The position numbers were made by a program, and so were the translations under genes. From Thioalkalivibrio thiocyanodenitrificans ARhD 1 (lineage in GTDB: Bacteria > Pseudomonadota > Gammaproteobacteria > Ectothiorhodospirales > Ectothiorhodospiraceae), in the NCBI RefSeq assembly GCF_000378965.1, contig NZ_KB900536.1, positions 1,371,583-1,435,582 on the forward strand: a stretch of DNA of 64,000 bases, read 5' to 3'. Positions 38,815-45,653 of the stretch are shown here, piece by piece. Every line of letters starts with the position of its first letter. The first letter of the stretch is position 1. The notes under the pieces are model-generated. The model was not told the DNA's origin, searched no databases, and saw nothing but the letters and a program-made list of their open reading frames with translations.

Positions 38815-40173
38815 TCAGGAGGCCCTGAACATCTCCGGCTCCAGGTGATGACGCTTGAGCAGCTTGTAGAACTCGGTGCGGTTGCGCCCGGCGAGACGTG
38901 CCGCACTGCTCACGTTGCCGCCGGTGATCTGCAACAACTCCTCCAGATAGTCCCGCTCGAAGCGATCCCGCGCCTCGGCCAGCGGCAGCACGCCACTCGG
39001 ATCGGAACGCAAGGCACGCTGCACCAGGCTGGCGGGCACGATCTCCGTGGTGCTCAGCGCCGCGGACTGCTCCACGACATTCTGCAACTGTCGCACGTTG
39101 CCCGGCCAGGAAGCGGCCATGAGCGCCTCCATGGCGTCGGGGGCGAAGCCCTCGATGTGCCGGCCATTGCGCTCGTTGACCCGGGAAAGGAAATGGCGCG
39201 CCAGCAGCGGGATATCATCCCGGCGTTCGCGCAGCGGCGGCATTTCAAGGCGCACCACATTCAGGCGGTAATAGAGATCGGCGCGAAAGTCGCCCGTCTC
39301 CACGGCCTGTTCCAGATCCCTGTGGGTGGCGGAAATCACGCGAACGTCCACCGGCACCTGGTTGTTTGCCCCCACCGGACGTACTTCGCCTTCCTGCAAT
39401 ACCCGCAGCAGCTTGGCCTGGAAGGCCAGCGGCATGTCACCCACCTCGTCCATGAACAGGGTGCCGCCGTCCGCGGATTCGAACAGCCCCTTGCGGCTCT
39501 GGGTGGCCCCCGTGAAGGATCCCTTGCTGTGTCCGAACAGTTCCGATTCCAGCAGGGCCTCGGGAATGGAGCTGCAGTTGACGGCCACGAAGGGCCCGGC
39601 CGCCCGCCGGCTGGCCCGGTGCAGGGCGCGGGCCAGCAATTCCTTGCCCGTGCCGCTCTCGCTCTGGATGAGCACATTGGACTCGCTGTCGGCCACCAGT
39701 CGCGCCTGGCGCAGAGCCTCTTCCATGACCGCACTGCGACTGATGATGCCGTCGCGCCAGTCACCGGAGTCATCGCCCCCCTCACGCGGCTCGGCGCTCA
39801 GGCCGGTCAGGCGCAGGGCACGGTCCACGTAGTCCAGAAGCTCCTGGCTGTCGAAGGGCTTGGTCAGAAAACCGAACACACCCCGGCGGGTCGCCTCCAC
39901 CGCGTCCGGGATGGTGCCGTGGGCAGTGAGGATGATGATGGGCAGCGCCGGATGATTCTTGTGGATCGCATCGAACAGCGCCATGCCGTCGATGCCGTCC
40001 ATCCGCAGATCGGTGATCACCAGCCTCGGCTGGAACTGAGGCAACGCGGCCAGGGCCTGCTCGCCGCTGGCCACCGCCTTGATCTCGTGACCCGCCGACG
40101 CGAGGCGCATGGACAACAGGCGCAGCAGCCCTTCATCGTCATCCACCAGCAGTATGCGTGTCGTTTCACTCAT
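38815..40173 (-). CDS. glrR: Sigma-54-dependent response regulator, GlrR/QseF type
   Basis: 452 residues: REC domain with phosphoacceptor Asp55 (VITDLRMDG), AAA+ domain with Walker A SESGTGKELL and the sigma-54 contact loop GSFTGA, and a Fis-type HTH at the C terminus (SSAARLAGRNRTEFYKLLKRHHL). The gene order kinase - small lipoprotein - regulator is that of E. coli glrK-qseG-glrR, which supports the name more than sequence alone. Its ATG overlaps the qseG stop (ATGA). TGTC-N10-GACA sites, the known GlrR motif, occur 3 kb away. Confidence 0.93.
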   Translation of the reverse strand: MSETTRILLVDDDEGLLRLLSMRLASAGHEIKAVASGEQALAALPQFQPRLVITDLRMDGIDGMALFDAIHKNHPALPIIILTAHGTIPDAVEATRRGVFGFLTKPFDSQELLDYVDRALRLTGLSAEPREGGDDSGDWRDGIISRSAVMEEALRQARLVADSESNVLIQSESGTGKELLARALHRASRRAAGPFVAVNCSSIPEALLESELFGHSKGSFTGATQSRKGLFESADGGTLFMDEVGDMPLAFQAKLLRVLQEGEVRPVGANNQVPVDVRVISATHRDLEQAVETGDFRADLYYRLNVVRLEMPPLRERRDDIPLLARHFLSRVNERNGRHIEGFAPDAMEALMAASWPGNVRQLQNVVEQSAALSTTEIVPASLVQRALRSDPSGVLPLAEARDRFERDYLEELLQITGGNVSSAARLAGRNRTEFYKLLKRHHLEPEMFRAS

Positions 40174-40742
40174 CGTTCGTTTTCCAGGTTCGGGGCCGGG
40201 GTCCGGTCGCGGTCACGGATCTCCCGCTCAATGGCCTTGAGTTCTTCCAGTTGTTGTTGCAATGCGTCGCGCTCGGAGCGCGCGTCACTCAGACTCGCCC
40301 GCAGGGCCTGGCGCGCGAGAAGCTGATCCCGCAACAGGTTGGCCAGCAGGTTTCCGCCGTGGGAAGACGCCTCCCGGGACAGATGGGCCTCCAGCAGTTC
40401 CACGGCACGGGCGTTCTCCCCCGGGTCGTCAAGGGCCAGGAGCAGTAATGCCTGGCGGAGCGGTCCGGAGCCGGGGGACTCGAGCGCATCGCGCAGGGCC
40501 TGTTCCCCCTGATCCGACAGGGCCGCCACCTCATCCATGAGCTGACCCAGCCCTCTGGCATCCAATGCCGCCAGGCGGTCGTCCGCAAGGCAATGCATGG
40601 TTGGAGGGTCCGTATCCTCCACGTGCAACGGACAAGGCTTCGCCACGGGGCGCGCGTCCTGAATCGCCGCACAGGCACCGATCAGGACGGACACGAGCAT
40701 CACCATCCCTGCCATCCGCACTTGACGGAGACGTGCGTTCAT
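40170..40742 (-). CDS. qseG: QseG/YfhG-like outer-membrane lipoprotein
   Basis: 190 residues. A signal peptide ends in the lipobox LIGAC (Cys near 24). The rest is helical with a C-terminal coiled coil (LSDARSERDALQQQLEELKAIEREIRDRD). It lies between glrK and glrR with 4-base overlaps at both ends. In enteric bacteria QseG binds and activates the GlrK (QseE) kinase from the periplasm; the same role is inferred. Sequence similarity to QseG itself was not tested. Confidence 0.82.
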   Translation of the reverse strand: MNARLRQVRMAGMVMLVSVLIGACAAIQDARPVAKPCPLHVEDTDPPTMHCLADDRLAALDARGLGQLMDEVAALSDQGEQALRDALESPGSGPLRQALLLLALDDPGENARAVELLEAHLSREASSHGGNLLANLLRDQLLARQALRASLSDARSERDALQQQLEELKAIEREIRDRDRTPAPNLENER

Positions 40743-42238
40743 ACGACCTCCGCTGGATCATCGTCTTGGCCCGCCGCCTCGGGCGGCGCCAGCCAGACCC
40801 GCGGCAGCAGCAGGCGCAACCGCGCGCCCCACTCAATGTCCAGTACCTGCAATTGCCCGTTCAGGGCCCTGGCGTACTCTCGGGCGATGGAAAGTCCCAT
40901 GCCGCTGCCGCGCACATGGCCACGGTGACCGCTGGGACCGGTGTCACCCTGGTAGAAGACCTCGAACACCCGTTCCCGTTCCTCCCGGGGAATACCGGGG
41001 CCCTGGTCGCTGATCTCCACGAAGATCTGATCCCCGAACTTGCCCGTCTGAATGCGCACGGCCGAGTTCTCTACGGTGAACTTGATAGCATTGGACAAGA
41101 GATTATCCAGAATGACCCTGATTTTTTCCCGGTCCGAGTTCACTGTCTCCCCGGACAGCCCGAGTTCGAGCCGGACGCCTTTGCTTCGCGCCGCCAGCTT
41201 GTGCTGCTCGACCAGATCCGTGATCAGGGAGTCCAGATCGATGGGCCGGGACTCGATGACCGGCAGGGCCGTGTGAGCGACACTGAAGCTGATCAGGTCC
41301 TCGATGAGGTGCTGCAACTGAACGCTGTTGTCGCGCACGATTTCCACAATCTCTCCCTGCTGCGGTGTCAGGCTGCCCACCACCCGGTCCGTGAGCAGTT
41401 CCGTACCCTCGCGGATATTCGTCAGTGGCGTCTTGAGCTCGTGGGAGATATGGCGCAGAAAGGTGACCTTCTGCTCTTCCAGCTCAACCAGGCGCTGCCT
41501 GAGCCAATCCAGCCGCGCACCCAGCTCCGAGAGGTCATGGGGCCCGGTGATGCGGATCGGGCGGTCGAACCGACCGGAGCCCAGGGTGTGGATGGAGCGG
41601 TTGATCTGACGCAGCGGCCGCAGGATCAGCACGGTGAACACCACCACCAGGACCAGGACCGCGGGGATGAGTGCGGAAGCCTGCCAGAGCAGTTCCTGGC
41701 GCACCTCGGTCGCCTGCGCCTGCATGGCCTCGACCTCCCGGGATACCGCCCGCGTACTCTGCTGAAACACCCCGCGCGCCAGCTCATTTAGGGCAGGGAA
41801 ACTCTCCAGCACGGCACGCACTCCCTCGCTGCCCGGCGCTTCGGTCTTCAGGGCCTCGAAGGCATCGGCCTCCCGGCGTTCGAGAAGTCGCAGCTCCTCC
41901 CATACCGGCGTGCCCAATTCCAGCCCGTACATTCGCGCAAGCGCCTCCCCGAGGCTTTCACGCCGGCTGGCGTAGGCCTCCAGCAAGGCCGTGTCGCCCA
42001 GTACATGGTACTGGCGCGCATGGCGCTCCAGGGCCGTCACATCTTCCATCAGCGTACGGCTCGCCTGGATGGCCTGCACGGCGTCCAGCACGGCCTGCTG
42101 CCCCTGGTGGGTCAACCTGTCCACGGAGATCAGCGCCGTGGCCAAGGCAAAGAACAGGGGCAGCGTCACCAGGGAGAATCCCAACAGGATCAGCTGAAGA
42201 ATGGTGAGTGAACGATAAAAGGACAGCGGCGCGGCCAC
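40739..42238 (-). CDS. glrK: Sensor histidine kinase, GlrK/QseE type
   Basis: 499 residues from a GTG start; the frame is open further and other starts are possible. Helix 1 (LTILQLILLGFSLVTLPLFFALATALI), a helical periplasmic domain of about 150 residues, helix 2 (ASALIPAVLVLVVVFTVLIL), HAMP, the H box FLRHISHELKTPLTNI, N box LDNLLSNAIKFT and G boxes DQGPGIP and GSGMGLSI. First gene of glrK-qseG-glrR with overlapping junctions. The phosphorylation partner is GlrR. Confidence 0.9.
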   Translation of the reverse strand: MAAPLSFYRSLTILQLILLGFSLVTLPLFFALATALISVDRLTHQGQQAVLDAVQAIQASRTLMEDVTALERHARQYHVLGDTALLEAYASRRESLGEALARMYGLELGTPVWEELRLLERREADAFEALKTEAPGSEGVRAVLESFPALNELARGVFQQSTRAVSREVEAMQAQATEVRQELLWQASALIPAVLVLVVVFTVLILRPLRQINRSIHTLGSGRFDRPIRITGPHDLSELGARLDWLRQRLVELEEQKVTFLRHISHELKTPLTNIREGTELLTDRVVGSLTPQQGEIVEIVRDNSVQLQHLIEDLISFSVAHTALPVIESRPIDLDSLITDLVEQHKLAARSKGVRLELGLSGETVNSDREKIRVILDNLLSNAIKFTVENSAVRIQTGKFGDQIFVEISDQGPGIPREERERVFEVFYQGDTGPSGHRGHVRGSGMGLSIAREYARALNGQLQVLDIEWGARLRLLLPRVWLAPPEAAGQDDDPAEVV

Positions 42239-42350
42239 GATTCGCGAACTTATAACAAGGGGCCGCCACAGGGTCAAACGGGCGCCCGGTCCTCCCGCCT
42301 GTTGTGTCCCGAATCTGGTCACGGATGGAACATCGCTGATCGTGCAGGAC

Positions 42351-42398
42351 AAAAATGACCCGGCCCATCCCGACAAACCTCATCGGGGATGGGCCGGG
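42351..42398 (-). terminator. Rho-independent terminator of the acidic-repeat gene
   Basis: 13-bp stem CCCGGCCCATCCC / GGGATGGGCCGGG with a 14-base loop; read on the minus strand it is followed by TCATTTTTG. It lies about 90 bases after the stop of the acidic-repeat gene and upstream of glrK, so it isolates the kinase operon. Confidence 0.88.
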
Positions 42399-42486
42399 CC
42401 CTCCTGGAAGAACCGATTCCCGACGCATCCGGATGCACCTCGCGGTTCAAACCGGACGGTGTCGGTTGATGGCATCCCTGGGGAGA

Positions 42487-43056
42487 TCAGCCGATGATCG
42501 TCCCGCCACGCTGCGGACGGTCGTGGTCCTCGTCCTTCTCCTCCTCGTCCGCATCGTGCATACCGCTCAGGTGCAGGGTGGACTCACCACGCTGCGGGCG
42601 ATCCTTGTCCTCGTCCTTCTCCTCCTCGTCCGCGTCATGCATACCGCTCAGGTGCAGGGTGGACTCACCACGCTGCGGGCGATCCTTGTCCTCGTCCTTC
42701 TCCTCCTCGTCCGCGTCATGCATGCCGCTCAGATGCAGGGTGGACTCACCGCGCTGCGGGCGATCCTTGTCCTCGTCCTTCTCCTCTTCGTCCGCATCGT
42801 GCATACCGCTCAGGTGCAGGGTGGACTCACCGCGCTGCGGGCGATCCTTGTCCTCGTCCTTCTCCTCCTCGTCCTCGTCGTGCCAGGTGCTGAGCTGCAG
42901 AGCATCACGGGTATCCATGTGGTCGCGGGTTTCCTCGTCCTTGTCCTTGTCGTCCTGGCCGTAGCCAATCAGCGCGGCGGAGGCCGAACCGGCACCCAGG
43001 GCGCCGGCCGCGATCATGGCGATCAGCAGAGACTTTACGGAAGTGGGTTTGTTCAT
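42487..43056 (-). CDS. Exported acidic protein with five 27-residue repeats
   Basis: 189 residues. A signal peptide (MNKPTSVKSLLIAMIAAGALG, cleavage after SASA) leads to a short acidic stretch and, from residue 58, five tandem 27-residue units. Each unit reads MHDADEEEKDEDKDRPQRGE then STLHLSG; the first begins WHDED and the last is cut to 24. Corresponding DNA units are 81 bp and nearly identical. Each unit combines an acidic block, a basic DRPQRG and two His, a layout that could bind divalent metal or the cell surface; that is inference. AGGAG precedes the ATG by 8 bases. A sigma-54 promoter and GlrR-type sites lie upstream. No known family recognised. Confidence 0.88.
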   Translation of the reverse strand: MNKPTSVKSLLIAMIAAGALGAGSASAALIGYGQDDKDKDEETRDHMDTRDALQLSTWHDEDEEEKDEDKDRPQRGESTLHLSGMHDADEEEKDEDKDRPQRGESTLHLSGMHDADEEEKDEDKDRPQRGESTLHLSGMHDADEEEKDEDKDRPQRGESTLHLSGMHDADEEEKDEDHDRPQRGGTIIG

Positions 43057-43143
43057 GACATTAACTCCTGAATGATCGTTGCTTGGTTGAGTGGCCCCCT
43101 GTGGCCGGAGGCCCTACGCTTGCGTCGACTTCAATCAGGGTAA

Positions 43144-43159
43144 TGCGACGACCATGCCA
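43144..43159 (-). promoter_or_regulatory. Sigma-54 (-24/-12) promoter of the acidic-repeat gene
   Basis: On the minus strand TGGCATGGTCGTCGCA, against consensus TGGCACG-N4-TTGCA: GG and GC spacing correct, two mismatches. The predicted start is about 75 bases before the ATG. An AT-rich patch (43165-43185) lies between it and the upstream palindromes, where IHF often bends such promoters. Confidence 0.6.
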
Positions 43160-43225
43160 TCCACGAAAAACATATATTTTTCAGCATCTTGCCCACAACA
43201 CCCCCGAAGCAGGCACCTGTCCGGA

Positions 43226-43342
43226 TGTCGCTTGCAGGCGACAGATCGCCGGACCGCATCTCGCCAACATCCTGATAAGGCTCACATTCCCGACCGTCGC
43301 CTGAAGGAGACAACCGGCCTGCAACGTCGGGACACCCTGACA
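43226..43342. promoter_or_regulatory. Cluster of three GlrR-type sites (TGTC-N10-GACA)
   Basis: Site 1 at 43226-43243 is TGTCGCTTGCAGGCGACA, a perfect TGTC-N10-GACA with six-base symmetric arms. Sites 2 (43295-43312) and 3 (43325-43342) are CGTC-N10-GACA, one base off. TGTC-N10-GACA is the published recognition motif of GlrR at enteric glmY/glmZ. The sites lie about 100 to 200 bases upstream of the minus-strand sigma-54 start, a normal enhancer distance. Confidence 0.6.
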
Positions 43343-43575
43343 CACCCTGACCGGTTCTCCGGGGGGTGGCGCAACAGTCCCGCGACACCGTCATTCCACC
43401 GGTCAGCGCGTCGCACGAGGTAACCGGATCGGATCGTTGCCGTCACGAAAGCCCCGGCTGCGGCGGGGTTGGCTCGATCAAGGCGGTGATCTGACCGCCT
43501 CCCGGGAAGGCGATCGGGACATCCCCGGTTGTGCGTCGAAGCAGGTCTCTCCGCAGCCTCCCTCCCTGCAATTCC

Positions 43576-43591
43576 TGGCATGCTTTGTGCT
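43576..43591 (+). promoter_or_regulatory. Sigma-54-like promoter reading away from the acidic-repeat gene
   Basis: CTGGCATGCTTTGTGCT matches YTGGCACG-N4-TTGCW with two mismatches and exact GG/GC spacing. No open reading frame of credible quality follows before the terminator at 43834. Confidence 0.45.
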
Positions 43592-43602
43592 GCATGTCAT
43601 GG

Positions 43603-43872
43603 CATGTGGATCGAGCGCTTACACAAAGGCAACCACCGGGGGACGTCCAGGCGAGACGCCCCGCCAGCCCGGGAGAGGGCTGGCGCCGGTGCCGATCCCA
43701 AGGTCCGGACCATCCGCGGTTTGCAGGGATGTGCGAACCACGCGGTCCTGTCGGCGGGTCCTCCCCCCCTCTCTGGGCCCCTCCCTGGCCCTCCCCTGCC
43801 CGCCGAGCCGTCCCCCCCGACGGCGCTTGGGCCGGTCACCCGCCATGAGGGCGGGTGACCCGCTCTTTTTTC
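43603..43872 (+). ncRNA. Candidate sigma-54-dependent small RNA
   Basis: Defined only by a sigma-54-like promoter upstream and an intrinsic terminator downstream, about 270 bases apart, with no believable gene between. It is GC-rich and has several short inverted repeats (GCCAGCCCGGGAGAGGGCTGGC). Its position beside a glrK-qseG-glrR operon recalls enteric glmY, but I see no sequence likeness to GlmY or GlmZ. Confidence 0.3.
43834..43872 (+). terminator. Rho-independent terminator with no obvious upstream gene
   Basis: 11-bp perfect stem GGTCACCCGCC / GGCGGGTGACC, 5-base loop, then CGCTCTTTTTTC. Upstream on this strand there is no gene for over 5 kb except antisense frames, which is why a small RNA is proposed. 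The rest of the 900-base gap (43057-43960) holds only the promoter elements listed. Confidence 0.88.
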
Positions 43873-43960
43873 TTGTCACACACGCAAATTCGAGAGGCGG
43901 AACGGGAAGACACCGTTCGCCAACCATCGGGAAACATTCAGAAAACCAAGGAGATCCTGT

Positions 43961-44218
43961 ATGAAACCGTTCAACCTGCCCGCTACCGTCAAACCCCTGG
44001 GCCTGGGTGTCCTGCTGACACTGACCCTGTTGGCCGGGTGTTCGGAGAGCGGCCCCGCCGAAGAGGCCGGCGAGCGCATCGACGATGCCGTGGAAGAGGC
44101 CGGGGAGCGCATTGAGGACGCCACGCGGGAAGCAGAGGACGCCATCGACCCGCCGGGTCCCGCCGAGCGTGCCGGCCGCCAGTTCGACGATGCAATGGAG
44201 CGGGCCACCGGCGACTGA
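43961..44218 (+). CDS. Small lipoprotein with acidic amphipathic repeats
   Basis: 85 residues. The signal peptide ends at the lipobox LLAGC (Cys27). The mature part is short and helical with repeated EEAGERIDDAVEEAGERIED-type 11-residue blocks, resembling the small apolipoprotein-like, stress-induced entericidin/YqjD class in style only. AAGGAGA precedes the ATG. A DUF1328 gene follows after 57 bases. Confidence 0.8.
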   Translation: MKPFNLPATVKPLGLGVLLTLTLLAGCSESGPAEEAGERIDDAVEEAGERIEDATREAEDAIDPPGPAERAGRQFDDAMERATGD

Positions 44219-44275
44219 CGCCGCACCCCGCCGGATAAGCGCAACCCCAATACGCCACTGTGCAAGGAGGCCGTC

Positions 44276-44437
44276 ATGCTCAGCCGGGTACTGATCTTCT
44301 TCATCCTCGCCATCATTGCCGCCGCACTCGGCCTTTCGGGAGTGGCGGGCGCGGCATCCTGGGTGGCACAGGTGCTCTTTCTGGTGTTCCTGGTGCTTCT
44401 GGTGGTGGCAGTTGTCACCGGCCGGCGGGTTCCGTAG
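44276..44437 (+). CDS. DUF1328 (YtjA) family small membrane protein
   Basis: 53 residues, two transmembrane helices: MLSRVLIFFILAIIAAALGL, then SGVAGAASWVAQVLFLVFLV and the end VVAVVTGRRVP. The GLSGVAGAASWVAQVLF core is the DUF1328 signature. A full AAGGAGG lies 5 bases before the ATG. It probably shares a transcript with the preceding lipoprotein. Function unknown; members are often stress-induced. Confidence 0.9.
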   Translation: MLSRVLIFFILAIIAAALGLSGVAGAASWVAQVLFLVFLVLLVVAVVTGRRVP

Positions 44438-44510
44438 CCGCCCGCCGGTCCCGGTCACCACCGCTTGACCCCACCCGCTGGAAACCCGGGTGGTCGAACA
44501 GGAAGGCAGC

Positions 44511-45593
44511 CTATTGCGATGACCCGCCATCGGCGCGGTTGCGCCATTGCTGGAACTGGGGTTGCTCCACGTAGCCCTTCTCCAGCACGTAGCGAAGCCG
44601 CGCGACGATGTTTGCCGTGACACGGGGCGTGGCCTCCTCCACGGCCGTACCGCCGGCATCGATCAGCAGTTCCGAGTCGGCGCGCACCACCTCCTCGCCA
44701 TTCTCGTCGAAAAAGAGCAGCGCCGGGGCGTGTAGCAATTCCAGCCGATCCGCCCATGCGGCGGGGGTGCTGGTTGTACCGTCCGGGAGCACGATGGATG
44801 TGGTCGCATCAGTGGCGTCCAACTGAACCGCATGGAAACGGGCCACCCTCTCGCGTACGGCCGTTTGCGCGAGGACCGTGCGATGCAACCGTAAACAGGC
44901 TGCGCAATCCGGCCGCTCGAAAACCACCAGCAGCGGCCGGTCCGCGGGCTGGCGCCGATCCAGGTCATGAGGCGGTGCGGCAAACAGCTCGGGGTCATGC
45001 ACGATTGCGCCTTCGGCTGCGCGATCCGCTGCCTCCCGTTCCGCCAGGTACTCGCGCAGGCTCTGGCGCCCGTCGCGCCCCTCCTCCAGGTAATCCAGTG
45101 CGACCCGAAAGCGCTCCGGCGGCACATAGCCCACGAGACGCAGGCGCAGGGCGCCGTCCTCCCCGTAGAAAGCCAGGGTCGGAGTGAACCTGGCCTTCTC
45201 CTGGACGGCGAAATCCTTGGTCCAGTGGGATCGTCCCTGGAAATCCAGGAGCTGGTCGTCGCTCAGCACCTCCAGGCCGATGACATCGTAGCGGGCATTG
45301 AGCCGCGCCACGATGTCCTCCTCCGCGAACGTGGTCTCCATGAGGGCATGGCAGTAGCTGCAGGTGCGGGTGCCGAAATACAGCAGCACGCCCGCCTTTC
45401 CTGCGGCCAGTGCGTCATCGAGATCCGCCCGAAGGTCCAGGAGGCTCTCCTTGAACCAGGGCGGGTGCACGACTTCCACCTGGCCACCGGAACCGGGCTG
45501 TGCCCCGGTCTGCGCTGACGCGGGCACTGCGGGCACAAGTGCCAGACAGAGCACCACCGCAAGCGCGCGTCCCGAATTCACGATCGACAACAT
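44511..45593 (-). CDS. Exported protein with two thioredoxin-like domains
   Basis: 360 residues. Signal peptide ends near VPASAQ. Domain 1 (about 50-175) has CSYC in YFGTRTCSYCHALMETTF, a SoxW/thioredoxin_2-like site, with cis-Pro in RFTPTLAFY. Domain 2 (about 220-345) has CAAC in VFERPDCAACLRLH. The second of two ATG codons is chosen because GGGAG lies 9 bases before it. The domain 1 type is used in periplasmic thiol reduction, including sulfur-oxidation systems, and soxYZ-like genes are 6 kb away; the link is only context. Confidence 0.85.
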   Translation of the reverse strand: MLSIVNSGRALAVVLCLALVPAVPASAQTGAQPGSGGQVEVVHPPWFKESLLDLRADLDDALAAGKAGVLLYFGTRTCSYCHALMETTFAEEDIVARLNARYDVIGLEVLSDDQLLDFQGRSHWTKDFAVQEKARFTPTLAFYGEDGALRLRLVGYVPPERFRVALDYLEEGRDGRQSLREYLAEREAADRAAEGAIVHDPELFAAPPHDLDRRQPADRPLLVVFERPDCAACLRLHRTVLAQTAVRERVARFHAVQLDATDATTSIVLPDGTTSTPAAWADRLELLHAPALLFFDENGEEVVRADSELLIDAGGTAVEEATPRVTANIVARLRYVLEKGYVEQPQFQQWRNRADGGSSQ

Positions 45594-45653
45594 GGCCATG
45601 GTCTCCCGAGGCTCAAAGGGGGCGGGCCCGATGCCATGCCCCCGGATCCTCCA

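Noticed and set aside
42494-43071. Plus-strand frames in the acidic-repeat region (LVLLLLVRIVHTAQVQGG-like)
   Set aside because: Antisense of the 81-bp repeats; the minus-strand frame has the signal peptide, ribosome site, promoter and terminator.
43603-43760. Riboswitch-like look (AAAGGCAACC ... GGGGGACG; CCGGGAGAGGGC)
   Set aside because: Compared by eye with c-di-GMP-I and glycycine-type cores; the invariant parts (GGGACGCAAAGCC; GCCGAAGGAGCAA) are missing.
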